Positions 1-5,180 of a stretch of DNA of 9,098 nucleotides are shown piece after piece. The position numbers and the translations under genes are program-made. The notes under the pieces are model-generated. The model did not search any database, was not told the DNA's origin, and saw nothing but the letters and a program-made list of their open reading frames with translations. The first letter of the stretch is position 1, and each line of letters opens with the position of its first letter. The stretch spans positions 1 through 9,098 of the forward strand of contig JAGWNV010000084.1 of NCBI GenBank assembly GCA_028872975.1, read 5' to 3'. This stretch comes from Acidobacteriota bacterium. Lineage in GTDB: Bacteria; Actinomycetota; Acidimicrobiia; Acidimicrobiales; UBA8190.

Positions 1-11
1 CCGACCCTCGA

Positions 12-56
12 CCAGGCATCCGATCGACACCGGAGCGCTCCGAAGGCCAGGCATCC
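12..56. repeat. Direct repeat CCAGGCATCC, two copies 35 bp apart
   Basis: Perfect 10-bp copies lie at 12-21 and 47-56, and a degenerate copy, CAGCATCC, at 95-102. The 35-bp start-to-start distance is about 3.3 helical turns. The copies precede an integrase gene, where recombinase arm-type or accessory-factor sites are often found. The sequence alone does not prove binding. Confidence 0.4.
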
Positions 57-107
57 AAGCGGCCGGGCGAGCTGGCACCATGACGCCCACTGTTCAGCAT
101 CCTGTGA

Positions 108-125
108 ACGTCGAGCACGTCGAGC
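108..125. repeat. Tandem repeat ACGTCGAGC x2
   Basis: Two perfect head-to-tail 9-bp copies, at 108-116 and 117-125, lie about 75 bp before the integrase start. They could be a binding site for a regulator or for the integrase itself. They could also be a chance repeat in GC-rich DNA. Confidence 0.35.
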
Positions 126-143
126 AATCGAACCGGCGGCCAA

Positions 144-162
144 ACCGCTGCGGCGCAGCGGT
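144..162. promoter_or_regulatory. Hairpin before the integrase gene
   Basis: ACCGCTGC at 144-151 pairs perfectly with GCAGCGGT at 155-162 around a 3-nt loop (8-bp stem). It sits 37 bp before the integrase ATG. It could be an operator, or a hairpin in the integrase mRNA leader or in a transcript arriving from the left. No U-tract follows, so a terminator role is weakly supported. Confidence 0.35.
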
Positions 163-198
163 GCGGCAGTGTGGCCCGCAGACAAGGGGGAGCCGGCC

Positions 199-1320
199 AT
201 GGCGCAGATAAGGGCCCGAAGGACAGCACAGGGCGAGGCGCGCTACGACGTGCGAAGCCGCATCGCCGGCCGGATGGTGACCCGCACTTTCAAGCGGCGC
301 AGGGACGCCGACGCCTACGCCCGTACCCTCGAGGCCGACAGGCTCAGAGGCCTGGCCGTCGACCCGCGAGCCGGGCTGGTGATGGTCGAGGCCTACGCGC
401 AGCGCTGGCTGCAGCAGCGCCAGCTCCGGCCGCTCACCCGGGACCTGTACGCCGGCATCCTCCGCAAGCACATCCTGCCCACGTTCGGCGAGCGGCCGAT
501 GGGCAAGGTCACGACGTCCGACGTGCGGGCGTGGAACGCCGAGCTCGCTTCCCGCCTGGCACCCGCGACGGTGTCGAGGATCTACCGGGTCCTCCACGCC
601 ATCTTCGCCACCGCCGTGGAGGACGAGATCCTGGCCAGGAACCCCTGCATCGTGCGGGGTGCCTCGAGCGGCACGTCACCGGAACGCCCGGTGGCGACCA
701 TCGCCGAAGTGAACGCCTTGGTAGATGCGATCGAGCCCTCCTACCGGGCCATGGTGGTGCTCGCCGCCTGGTGCGGGCTTCGTCTCGGCGAGCTCCTGGC
801 CCTGACCCGACGGCGCGTGAACATGCTCCACGGCACCGTCGAGGTCGTGGGTTCCACGTACGAGCGCTTCGACGGAACCGTGACGATCGGTCCCCCGAAG
901 ACCGCCGCCGGGCGGCGCAAGGTGTCGATCCCTCCGCACGTCCTGCCCGAGATCGAGCGCCACCTGCGTGAGCACGCCGGCACCGGCGCCGATGCACCGC
1001 TCTTCCCCGGTCCTCAGGGAGGCGTCCTCTATCGCAAGACCTTCGCCCGTCACTGGCGCAAGGCGCGCCGAGCTGCCGGGGTGGAGCATCTGCACTTCCA
1101 CGACCTGCGCCACACCGGGAACACCCTCGCCGCCGCCACCGGCGCGTCGACGAAGGAGCTCATGGCTCGAATGGGCCATGCCAACCCGCGGGCGGCGCTC
1201 CTCTACCAGCACGCCACGGCGGACCGGGACCGGGCCATCGCCGAGGCCCTGTCGGAGCTCGCCGCCCCGGCCGAGATCCGCCGGCTGCGGCCCGCCGGCG
1301 GACCCGGGAACGAGGGGTGA
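199..1320 (+). CDS. Phage/ICE-type tyrosine recombinase (site-specific integrase)
   Basis: This is a 373-residue tyrosine recombinase, expected to integrate and excise a mobile element by strand exchange through a covalent 3'-phosphotyrosine. Residues ~4-50 are a basic, beta-rich arm-binding type region (R-A-R-R-T...F-K-R-R-R-D-A). Residues ~60-150 are a SAM-like core-binding domain. The catalytic domain follows, with the full active-site set visible: R195 in CGLRLGELLAL, K234 in PPKTAAGRRK, H301 and R304 in HDLRH, H327 in MGH and nucleophile Y336 in LLYQHAT. I chose ATG 199 because an AAGGGGGAG Shine-Dalgarno sequence (184-192) sits 6 nt before it; an in-frame GTG at 169 lacks this. The length is normal and there is no frameshift. 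It runs toward the 3' end of tRNA-Gly 112 bp away, the usual arrangement for elements that insert into tRNA genes. No excisionase or cargo is visible. Confidence 0.95.
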   Translation: MAQIRARRTAQGEARYDVRSRIAGRMVTRTFKRRRDADAYARTLEADRLRGLAVDPRAGLVMVEAYAQRWLQQRQLRPLTRDLYAGILRKHILPTFGERPMGKVTTSDVRAWNAELASRLAPATVSRIYRVLHAIFATAVEDEILARNPCIVRGASSGTSPERPVATIAEVNALVDAIEPSYRAMVVLAAWCGLRLGELLALTRRRVNMLHGTVEVVGSTYERFDGTVTIGPPKTAAGRRKVSIPPHVLPEIERHLREHAGTGADAPLFPGPQGGVLYRKTFARHWRKARRAAGVEHLHFHDLRHTGNTLAAATGASTKELMARMGHANPRAALLYQHATADRDRAIAEALSELAAPAEIRRLRPAGGPGNEG

Positions 1321-1366
1321 TCGGGGCCGAATTCGCAGGCCGAAATTGCCCTCCATGGCGCCGGCC

Positions 1367-1388
1367 CGCGCGATGGACGCGCGATGGA
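1367..1388. repeat. Perfect 11-bp tandem repeat CGCGCGATGGA x2
   Basis: The copies at 1367-1377 and 1378-1388 are identical and adjacent. A short inverted piece, TCCAT, lies just upstream at 1352-1356. Another pair, GGCCGAA, occurs at 1325-1331 and 1338-1344. All lie between the integrase stop and the tRNA 3' end, where arm-type sites of an attachment region are expected. A binding role is inference. The 11-bp period is close to one helical turn, which would put both copies on the same DNA face. Confidence 0.5.
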
Positions 1389-1407
1389 AGCCCCCCGGAC
1401 GCAGCGC

Positions 1408-1428
1408 AGCGGCCCGAAAAGGGCCGCT
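1408..1428. terminator. Perfect 8-bp hairpin between integrase and tRNA-Gly
   Basis: AGCGGCCC (1408-1415) pairs with GGGCCGCT (1421-1428) around the 5-nt loop GAAAA. It lies just 3' of the encoded CCA of the minus-strand tRNA and 87 bp past the integrase stop, so it could terminate either transcript. No T-tract follows on either strand, as is common for GC-rich actinobacterial terminators. It is therefore a candidate only. Confidence 0.5.
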
Positions 1429-1432
1429 GACC

Positions 1433-1508
1433 TGGAGCGGACGACGGGATTCGAACCCGCGACCCCAACCTTGGCAAGGTTGTGCTCTACCAACTGAGCC
1501 ACGTCCGC
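1433..1508 (-). tRNA. tRNA-Gly (anticodon GCC), CCA encoded
   Basis: The reverse strand folds into a complete cloverleaf: 7-bp acceptor stem GCGGACG/CGTCCGC, D stem GCTC/GAGC with an 8-nt loop, anticodon stem CAACC/GGTTG around loop TTGCCAA, a 5-nt variable loop, and a T stem with loop TTCGAAT (one G-U closing pair). The discriminator base is U at 1436, as usual for bacterial tRNA-Gly, and CCA is encoded at 1433-1435. The anticodon GCC reads GGC/GGU glycine codons. The gene is intact even though an integrase abuts its 3' side. That fits an element whose attachment site restores the 3' end of the gene on insertion. Confidence 0.97.
1436..1465. other. Candidate attachment-site core inside the tRNA-Gly 3' half
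   Basis: Tyrosine integrases beside a tRNA gene usually recombine within the T-arm to acceptor-stem segment, which is duplicated at the far end of the element. This segment is the obvious candidate because the integrase gene abuts it. The core boundaries cannot be set from one end. A weak partner for part of it (12 of 14 bases) lies at 128-141 in the same orientation. Confidence 0.35.
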
Positions 1509-1511
1509 GTG

Positions 1512-1558
1512 CCCGACCATCCTACCCGCTGGTCGGGGTGGTGCCCAGGCTCGGCACC
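1512..1558 (-). terminator. Two consecutive hairpins downstream of the acyltransferase gene
   Basis: GGTGCC (1540-1545) pairs with GGCACC (1553-1558) around a 7-nt loop. CCCGACCA (1512-1519) pairs with TGGTCGGG (1530-1537) around a 10-nt loop. They lie 14 and 35 bp past the minus-strand stop of the WS/DGAT gene and before the tRNA, so they may end the dut-WS/DGAT transcript. There is no U-tract. The second inverted repeat overlaps the putative tRNA promoter, so it may be an operator instead. Confidence 0.4.
1519..1547 (-). promoter_or_regulatory. Likely tRNA-Gly promoter
   Basis: On the minus strand, TAGGAT (1524-1519) fits the actinobacterial TANNNT -10 pattern. TGGGCA (1547-1542) matches TTGACA at 4 of 6 positions with a 17-bp spacer. 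Transcription would start near 1512, giving a leader of a few nucleotides before the mature tRNA end at 1508. The -10 lies in the loop between inverted-repeat arms at 1512-1519 and 1530-1537. Confidence 0.5.
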
Positions 1559-1571
1559 TGGTCGAGAGGCC

Positions 1572-3014
1572 TCAGGCCCAGTGGCCGCCGTGGCGCTCGG
1601 CGGCCTTGGACAGCTCGGCGAAGGCCTCGCCGAGCAGGCGTCCGACGTGGTCGACCTCGGGGACGAGCTCCCGGCACCCCACGACGCCGACGTAGAGCGT
1701 CCCGCCGTAGCTCACCACGGTGACGTTGAGCCCCACGCCCTCGAGGATGGGACCGAGCGGGTACATGCCGACCACGCGGGCGCCGGCCCACCACAGCGGG
1801 ACGTCGGGCCCGGGGATGTTCGAGACCACCACGTTGAACAGCGGGGGCAGGTGGTCAAAGAGCCGGAGGTTGCCGCTCAGGCGCGCCACGCGAGACGACA
1901 GCGCCGGGAGGGCGAGTTGGGCCCAGCCCCCGATGAGCTCCTCGGAGAGGACCCGCGCCTGCTCCTTGGCGAGGCGCGTCCCTTCGGCCACGAGCCGGAG
2001 GCGCACCACGGGATCGGCCACCGTGGTGGCCAGCGACACGAGCATGGCCGAGAGCTTGTTGCCCTGGGTGCCGCGGTCGGACTCTGCCCGCGCCGAGATG
2101 GGCACCATGGCCACGAGCGGCTCGCCGAGACCCTCGCCCCGCTCGGCGAGCAGCCGGCGGAGGGCGCCGGCCACGGCGGTGAGGACGACGTCGTTGACCG
2201 TCCCCCCGAAGGCACGCCGGACGATCCGGAGGTCCTCGAGGGGGACCTCGGCGAAGGCGGCGCGCCGCTGCGCCGAGATGGTGCCGTTGAGCGAGGTCCT
2301 CGGGGCCCGGAAGGGGCCGGGCGGCGGGTGCGTCTCGTCCTCCTCCCGCAGCCGCCGGTTGCGCTCCGACAGGCTCCGGAGGGCGCCCACCGTCCGTCGG
2401 ACCGAGCCGATCACCCGCTCGGGCTCCTGGGCGAGCGACGACAGGGAGTGCCCGAGCACCTCGAGGTCGCCGGGCAGCGGATGCGGGCGCCAGGGCGAGA
2501 CCCGCCTGGGCACGGCCCGGCCCTCGGGCCCGAGGTCGAGGAAGGCGGCCAGGGTCTCGGCACCCGACACCCCGTCGATCACGGCGTGGTGGAGCTTGGG
2601 GACCACGGCCAGGTGGCCGGACTCGAGGCCCTCGACCACGTGCATCTCCCACAGCGGCCTGCCGGTGTCGAGCGGGCGGGACAGGACCCCGCCCACGAAG
2701 GCCGACAACTCGGCCGGGCCGCCCGGGGCGGGCAGGTTGGCGCGCTGGAGGTGGTAGTCGAGGTCGAAGCCCGGATCGTCGGCCCAGACCGGATGGTGGA
2801 GCCCGAAGGGGACCCTGAGGACCCGCCGGCGCAGGAGCGGGACGAGGTGCAGGCGCTCGTCGACCACGGCCCGCATGCGGTCCGCCTGCACCGCCGGCGG
2901 CTCGCCCGAGGCGTGCTCGGGGGGCTCGAGGACGAGGACGGCGGCCATGTGCATGTGCATGGTCGCCGTCTCCATGGCCAGGAAGGCGGCGTCGAGGCCG
3001 CGCAGGCGCTCCAC
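1572..3014 (-). CDS. WS/DGAT family O-acyltransferase (wax ester synthase / diacylglycerol acyltransferase)
   Basis: This 480-residue protein should transfer an acyl group from acyl-CoA to a fatty alcohol or diacylglycerol, forming storage wax ester or triacylglycerol. The catalytic motif HHAVIDG is complete at 142-148. The N-terminus (RLRGLDAAFLAMET) matches the family's usual opening, PLWEMHVVEG lies at 120-129, the NDVVL motif starts at N274, and the C-terminal half has the NVVVSNIPGP segment. Length fits the 450-480 residues common in actinobacteria. There is no signal peptide; such enzymes normally associate with the inner membrane face or lipid droplets. The GTG start lies 4 nt past the dut stop with only a weak GGG-type ribosome binding site, so translation is probably coupled to dut. 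The exact acceptor (alcohol, diacylglycerol or other) cannot be read from the sequence. Confidence 0.93.
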   Translation of the reverse strand: MERLRGLDAAFLAMETATMHMHMAAVLVLEPPEHASGEPPAVQADRMRAVVDERLHLVPLLRRRVLRVPFGLHHPVWADDPGFDLDYHLQRANLPAPGGPAELSAFVGGVLSRPLDTGRPLWEMHVVEGLESGHLAVVPKLHHAVIDGVSGAETLAAFLDLGPEGRAVPRRVSPWRPHPLPGDLEVLGHSLSSLAQEPERVIGSVRRTVGALRSLSERNRRLREEDETHPPPGPFRAPRTSLNGTISAQRRAAFAEVPLEDLRIVRRAFGGTVNDVVLTAVAGALRRLLAERGEGLGEPLVAMVPISARAESDRGTQGNKLSAMLVSLATTVADPVVRLRLVAEGTRLAKEQARVLSEELIGGWAQLALPALSSRVARLSGNLRLFDHLPPLFNVVVSNIPGPDVPLWWAGARVVGMYPLGPILEGVGLNVTVVSYGGTLYVGVVGCRELVPEVDHVGRLLGEAFAELSKAAERHGGHWA

Positions 3015-3018
3015 CCCG

Positions 3019-3456
3019 TCAGCGCCCGGTGTGACCGAAGCCGCCGGTGCCCCGGCTGCTCGAGGGCAGGGCCCCGCCTTCGGCGAAGTCGGCCCGGGCC
3101 ACCGCTTGGATGACGAGCTGGGCGATGCGGTCGCCGCGACGGACCACGTAGGGCGCGACGGGGTCGGTGTTGACGAGGAGCACCTTGAGCTCGTCGCGGT
3201 AACCGGCGTCGATGAGGCCGGGGGTGTTGAGGCAGGTCACCCCGTGCGCGAGCGCCAGCCCGCTGCGGGGCTGGACGAACCCGGCGTACCCCTCGGGGAT
3301 GGCGAGGGCCACGCCGGTGGCGACAAGGGCCCGGCCCCCGCCGGGGGCGAGGGTCGCCTCCTCCGCCGCGTAGAGGTCGGCGCCGGCGTCACCGGGGTGG
3401 GCGTAGGAGGGAAGCGGCAGCTCGGGATCGAGCCGCAGGACGGGCACCTCGAGCAC
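3019..3456 (-). CDS. dut: Deoxyuridine 5'-triphosphate nucleotidohydrolase (dUTPase)
   Basis: This trimeric-type dUTPase hydrolyses dUTP to dUMP and pyrophosphate, keeping uracil out of DNA and supplying dUMP for thymidylate. All five family motifs are present in 145 residues: HPGDAGADLYA (20-30), PRSGLALAHG (63-72), a third with N77, catalytic D83 and Y86, RGDRIAQLVI (107-116), and the C-terminal RGTGGFGHTG (135-144) that closes over the substrate. The GTG start at 3456 has no Shine-Dalgarno sequence, but TATGGT ends 6 nt before it, so it is probably a leaderless start. A second in-frame GTG lies three codons in. The gene is first in a two-gene unit with the WS/DGAT gene and divergent from orn. 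Confidence 0.97.
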   Translation of the reverse strand: MLEVPVLRLDPELPLPSYAHPGDAGADLYAAEEATLAPGGGRALVATGVALAIPEGYAGFVQPRSGLALAHGVTCLNTPGLIDAGYRDELKVLLVNTDPVAPYVVRRGDRIAQLVIQAVARADFAEGGALPSSSRGTGGFGHTGR

Positions 3457-3462
3457 CGCCGG

Positions 3463-3468
3463 ACCATA
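3463..3468 (-). promoter_or_regulatory. -10 box of dut (leaderless promoter)
   Basis: On the minus strand TATGGT, a TANNNT match, is followed by 6 nt and then the GTG start of dut. Actinobacterial -10 boxes end about 6-7 nt before the transcription start, so the mRNA would begin at the start codon. No convincing -35 is seen. The lack of a ribosome binding site supports this reading. Confidence 0.55.
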
Positions 3469-3541
3469 GCGCCGCCGCCCCGGGCCCTCCCCGGCGTCCA
3501 GGGCCGGCTGCGGCGGCCTGGGCGGCCTCCGGGGCCGCCGG

Positions 3542-3547
3542 TAGCAT
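3542..3547 (+). promoter_or_regulatory. -10 box of orn (leaderless promoter)
   Basis: TAGCAT, a TANNNT match, ends 7 nt before the GTG start of orn, placing the predicted transcription start on the start codon. No Shine-Dalgarno sequence and no clear -35 are visible. It mirrors the dut promoter across the same 98-bp intergenic region. Confidence 0.55.
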
Positions 3548-3554
3548 CCGCCAG

Positions 3555-4124
3555 GTGCTCGTGTGGATCGACCTCGAGATGACCGGGCTCGACCCGCGCC
3601 GCCACACCATCGTCGAGATCGCCACGCTCGTGACCGACGACGAGCTGGTCGTGGTGGCCGAGGGCCCTGACCTCGTGGTCCACGCCGAGGAGGACCAGCT
3701 GGGGGCCATGGACGACGTCGTGCGGTCGATGCACGAGAGGTCGGGGCTCCTCGAGGAGATCCGCCGGTCGACGCTCGGCCTGGCCGAGGCGGGCAAGCAG
3801 ACCCTCGCCTTCATCCAGGAGCACGTCCCCGAGCCCGGCACCGTGCCCCTGTGCGGCAATTCCATCGGCATGGACCGGCGGTTCCTGGCCGTCCAGCTGC
3901 CGGAGATCGAGCAGTGGCTCCACTACCGGAGCGTCGACGTCTCCACCGTGAAGGAGCTGGCCCGCCGCTGGTTCCCCGACGCCCTCGCCTCGGCACCCCC
4001 CAAGCACGGCGCCCATCGGGCCCTCGGGGACATCAGGGAGTCGGTGGCCGAGCTCGCCTACTACCGCAAGGCCGTCTTCGCCCTGCCACCCGAGCCGGCC
4101 GCTCCCGCCGTCGACGGGCACTGA
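3555..4124 (+). CDS. orn: Oligoribonuclease (DEDDh 3'-5' exoribonuclease)
   Basis: Orn degrades 2-5-nt RNA fragments, including pGpG from cyclic-di-GMP breakdown, to mononucleotides in the cytoplasm. At 189 residues it is close to E. coli Orn (181). The acidic catalytic set is complete: D6 and E8 in WIDLEMTGLD, D107 in CGNSIGMDRRFL, and H154 and D159 in HRALGDI, giving the DEDDh pattern. The segment YRSVDVSTVKELARRW (124-139) is characteristic of the family. The GTG start puts WIDLEMTG at the N-terminus as in homologues, and no ribosome binding site precedes it. It heads a compact run of four plus-strand genes; the next gene starts 6 nt after its stop. The grouping with redox and acyl-CoA genes is not explained by its function. 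Confidence 0.96.
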   Translation: MLVWIDLEMTGLDPRRHTIVEIATLVTDDELVVVAEGPDLVVHAEEDQLGAMDDVVRSMHERSGLLEEIRRSTLGLAEAGKQTLAFIQEHVPEPGTVPLCGNSIGMDRRFLAVQLPEIEQWLHYRSVDVSTVKELARRWFPDALASAPPKHGAHRALGDIRESVAELAYYRKAVFALPPEPAAPAVDGH

Positions 4125-4130
4125 CCGGAC

Positions 4131-5180
4131 GTGCAGCTCCGCACCCTCGGCCGGACCGGCATGCGCGTGTCGCCGCTGTGCCTCGGCGCCATGATGCTCG
4201 GCTCCTGGGGCAACCCCGACCACGACGAGTGCGTGCGGATCGTCCACGCCGCCCTCGACGCCGGCATCAACTTCGTCGACACCGCCGACGTCTACTCCGC
4301 CGGCGAGTCCGAGGAGATCGTGGGCAAGGCCCTGGCCGGCGGGCGCCGAGACGGGGTCGTCCTCGCCACCAAGTTCCACGCCCCCATGGGGGCCGACCCC
4401 AACATGGCCGGGAACTCCCGCCGTTGGGTCCTACGGGCCGTCGACGAGAGCCTGCGCCGGCTGCGGACCGACTGGATCGACCTCTACCAGGTGCACCGGC
4501 CCGATCCGACCTGCGACGTCGACGACACCCTGGGCGCCCTCTCCGACCTCGTCCACCAGGGCAAGGTCCGGGCCATCGGCTCCTCCACGTTCCCCGCCGA
4601 CCTCCTCGTCGAGGCCCAGTGGACCGCCGAGCGCCGCGGCCGGGAGCGCTTCGAGTGCGAGCAGCCCCCGTACTCGATGCTCGCCCGGGGGGTCGAGCCG
4701 GCGCTGCTGCCGGCCTGCCAGCGCTACGGCATGGGGGTCATCGCCTGGAGCCCCCTCAACGGGGGATGGCTGACGGGCCGCTACCGAAAGGACGCCCCCG
4801 TCCCCACCGAGGGACGCGCCGGGCGGACTCCGGCGCGCTTCGACCCGGCCCGGCCCGAGGTGGCCGCCAAGCTCGACGCCGTGGAGGCCCTGCTCCCCGT
4901 GGCCGCCCAAGCCGGGGTGTCGCTCACCCACATGGCGCTCGCCTTCGTCCTCACCCACCCGGCGGTGACGGCGGCCATCATCGGCCCGCGCACCATGGAG
5001 CAGCTCGAGGGGACGCTCGGGGCGGCGGACGTCTCGCTCGCCGACGAGGTGCTCGACCGCATCGACGCCGTGGTGCCACCGGGCCGGGACGTCGACGCGT
5101 CCGACGCCGGGTGGACCCCTCCGGCGGTGGCGGACGCCTGGCGGCGGCGGCGGGCGGCGGCGACCCGGGGGGCAGGATGA
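4131..5180 (+). CDS. Aldo/keto reductase family oxidoreductase
   Basis: This 349-residue NADP(H)-dependent (TIM-barrel) oxidoreductase is expected to interconvert carbonyls and alcohols in the cytoplasm. The catalytic tetrad is complete: D50 and Y55 in FVDTADVY, K81 in ATKFH, and H122 in YQVHRPD. The opening LRTLGRTGMRVSPLCLG and the later IAWSPLNGGWLTGRY segment are typical of the YajO/YdbC/Tas-like branch, and IIGPRTMEQL near the C-terminus is the expected cofactor-phosphate region. The GTG start lies 6 nt after the orn stop with only a weak GG-rich site, suggesting coupled translation. Its stop overlaps the next start (ATGA). The C-terminus ends in an Arg/Ala-rich, low-complexity tail. The substrate cannot be assigned. 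Confidence 0.93.
   Translation: MQLRTLGRTGMRVSPLCLGAMMLGSWGNPDHDECVRIVHAALDAGINFVDTADVYSAGESEEIVGKALAGGRRDGVVLATKFHAPMGADPNMAGNSRRWVLRAVDESLRRLRTDWIDLYQVHRPDPTCDVDDTLGALSDLVHQGKVRAIGSSTFPADLLVEAQWTAERRGRERFECEQPPYSMLARGVEPALLPACQRYGMGVIAWSPLNGGWLTGRYRKDAPVPTEGRAGRTPARFDPARPEVAAKLDAVEALLPVAAQAGVSLTHMALAFVLTHPAVTAAIIGPRTMEQLEGTLGAADVSLADEVLDRIDAVVPPGRDVDASDAGWTPPAVADAWRRRRAAATRGAG

Larger units (their letters stand above)
1..198. other. Repeat-bearing leader region upstream of the integrase
   Basis: I can support no gene here. The stretch holds several short repeats. CCAGGCATCC occurs at 12-21 and 47-56, with a one-base-deleted relative, CAGCATCC, at 95-102. A perfect 9-bp tandem ACGTCGAGC lies at 108-116 and 117-125. 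A hairpin with an 8-bp stem and GGC loop lies at 144-162. A segment at 128-141 matches the T-arm region of the tRNA-Gly gene at 12 of 14 positions. Known integrases and excisionases often bind such repeats beside their own gene, so this may be a regulatory or attachment-arm region. That role is inference. The window edge cuts the region, so its true extent is unknown. Confidence 0.4.

Noticed and set aside
171..971. Second plus-strand open frame overlapping the integrase
   Set aside because: It is a frame-shifted shadow of the integrase with Arg/Pro-rich composition and none of its motifs.
1433..1508. First reading of the tRNA as tRNA-Ala with anticodon GGC
   Set aside because: That came from reading the plus strand. 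On the coding (minus) strand the loop is TTGCCAA, anticodon GCC, with a tRNA-Gly acceptor stem and no G3-U70 pair.
968..1723. Plus-strand open frame containing SGRRDSNPRPQP
   Set aside because: This is a well-known artefact: it reads through the antisense of a tRNA gene (1433-1508) and out of frame through the integrase. It has no domain.
1482..3113. Plus-strand open frame of 543 codons
   Set aside because: It is antisense to WS/DGAT, which has an intact HHAVIDG motif and full family length, and it crosses the tRNA and the end of dut.
3851..5176. Long in-frame upstream extension of the acyl-CoA ligase, suggesting a fusion protein
   Set aside because: The upstream part is an Arg/Pro-rich out-of-frame reading of orn and AKR. 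Real ligase sequence begins only after about 5228.
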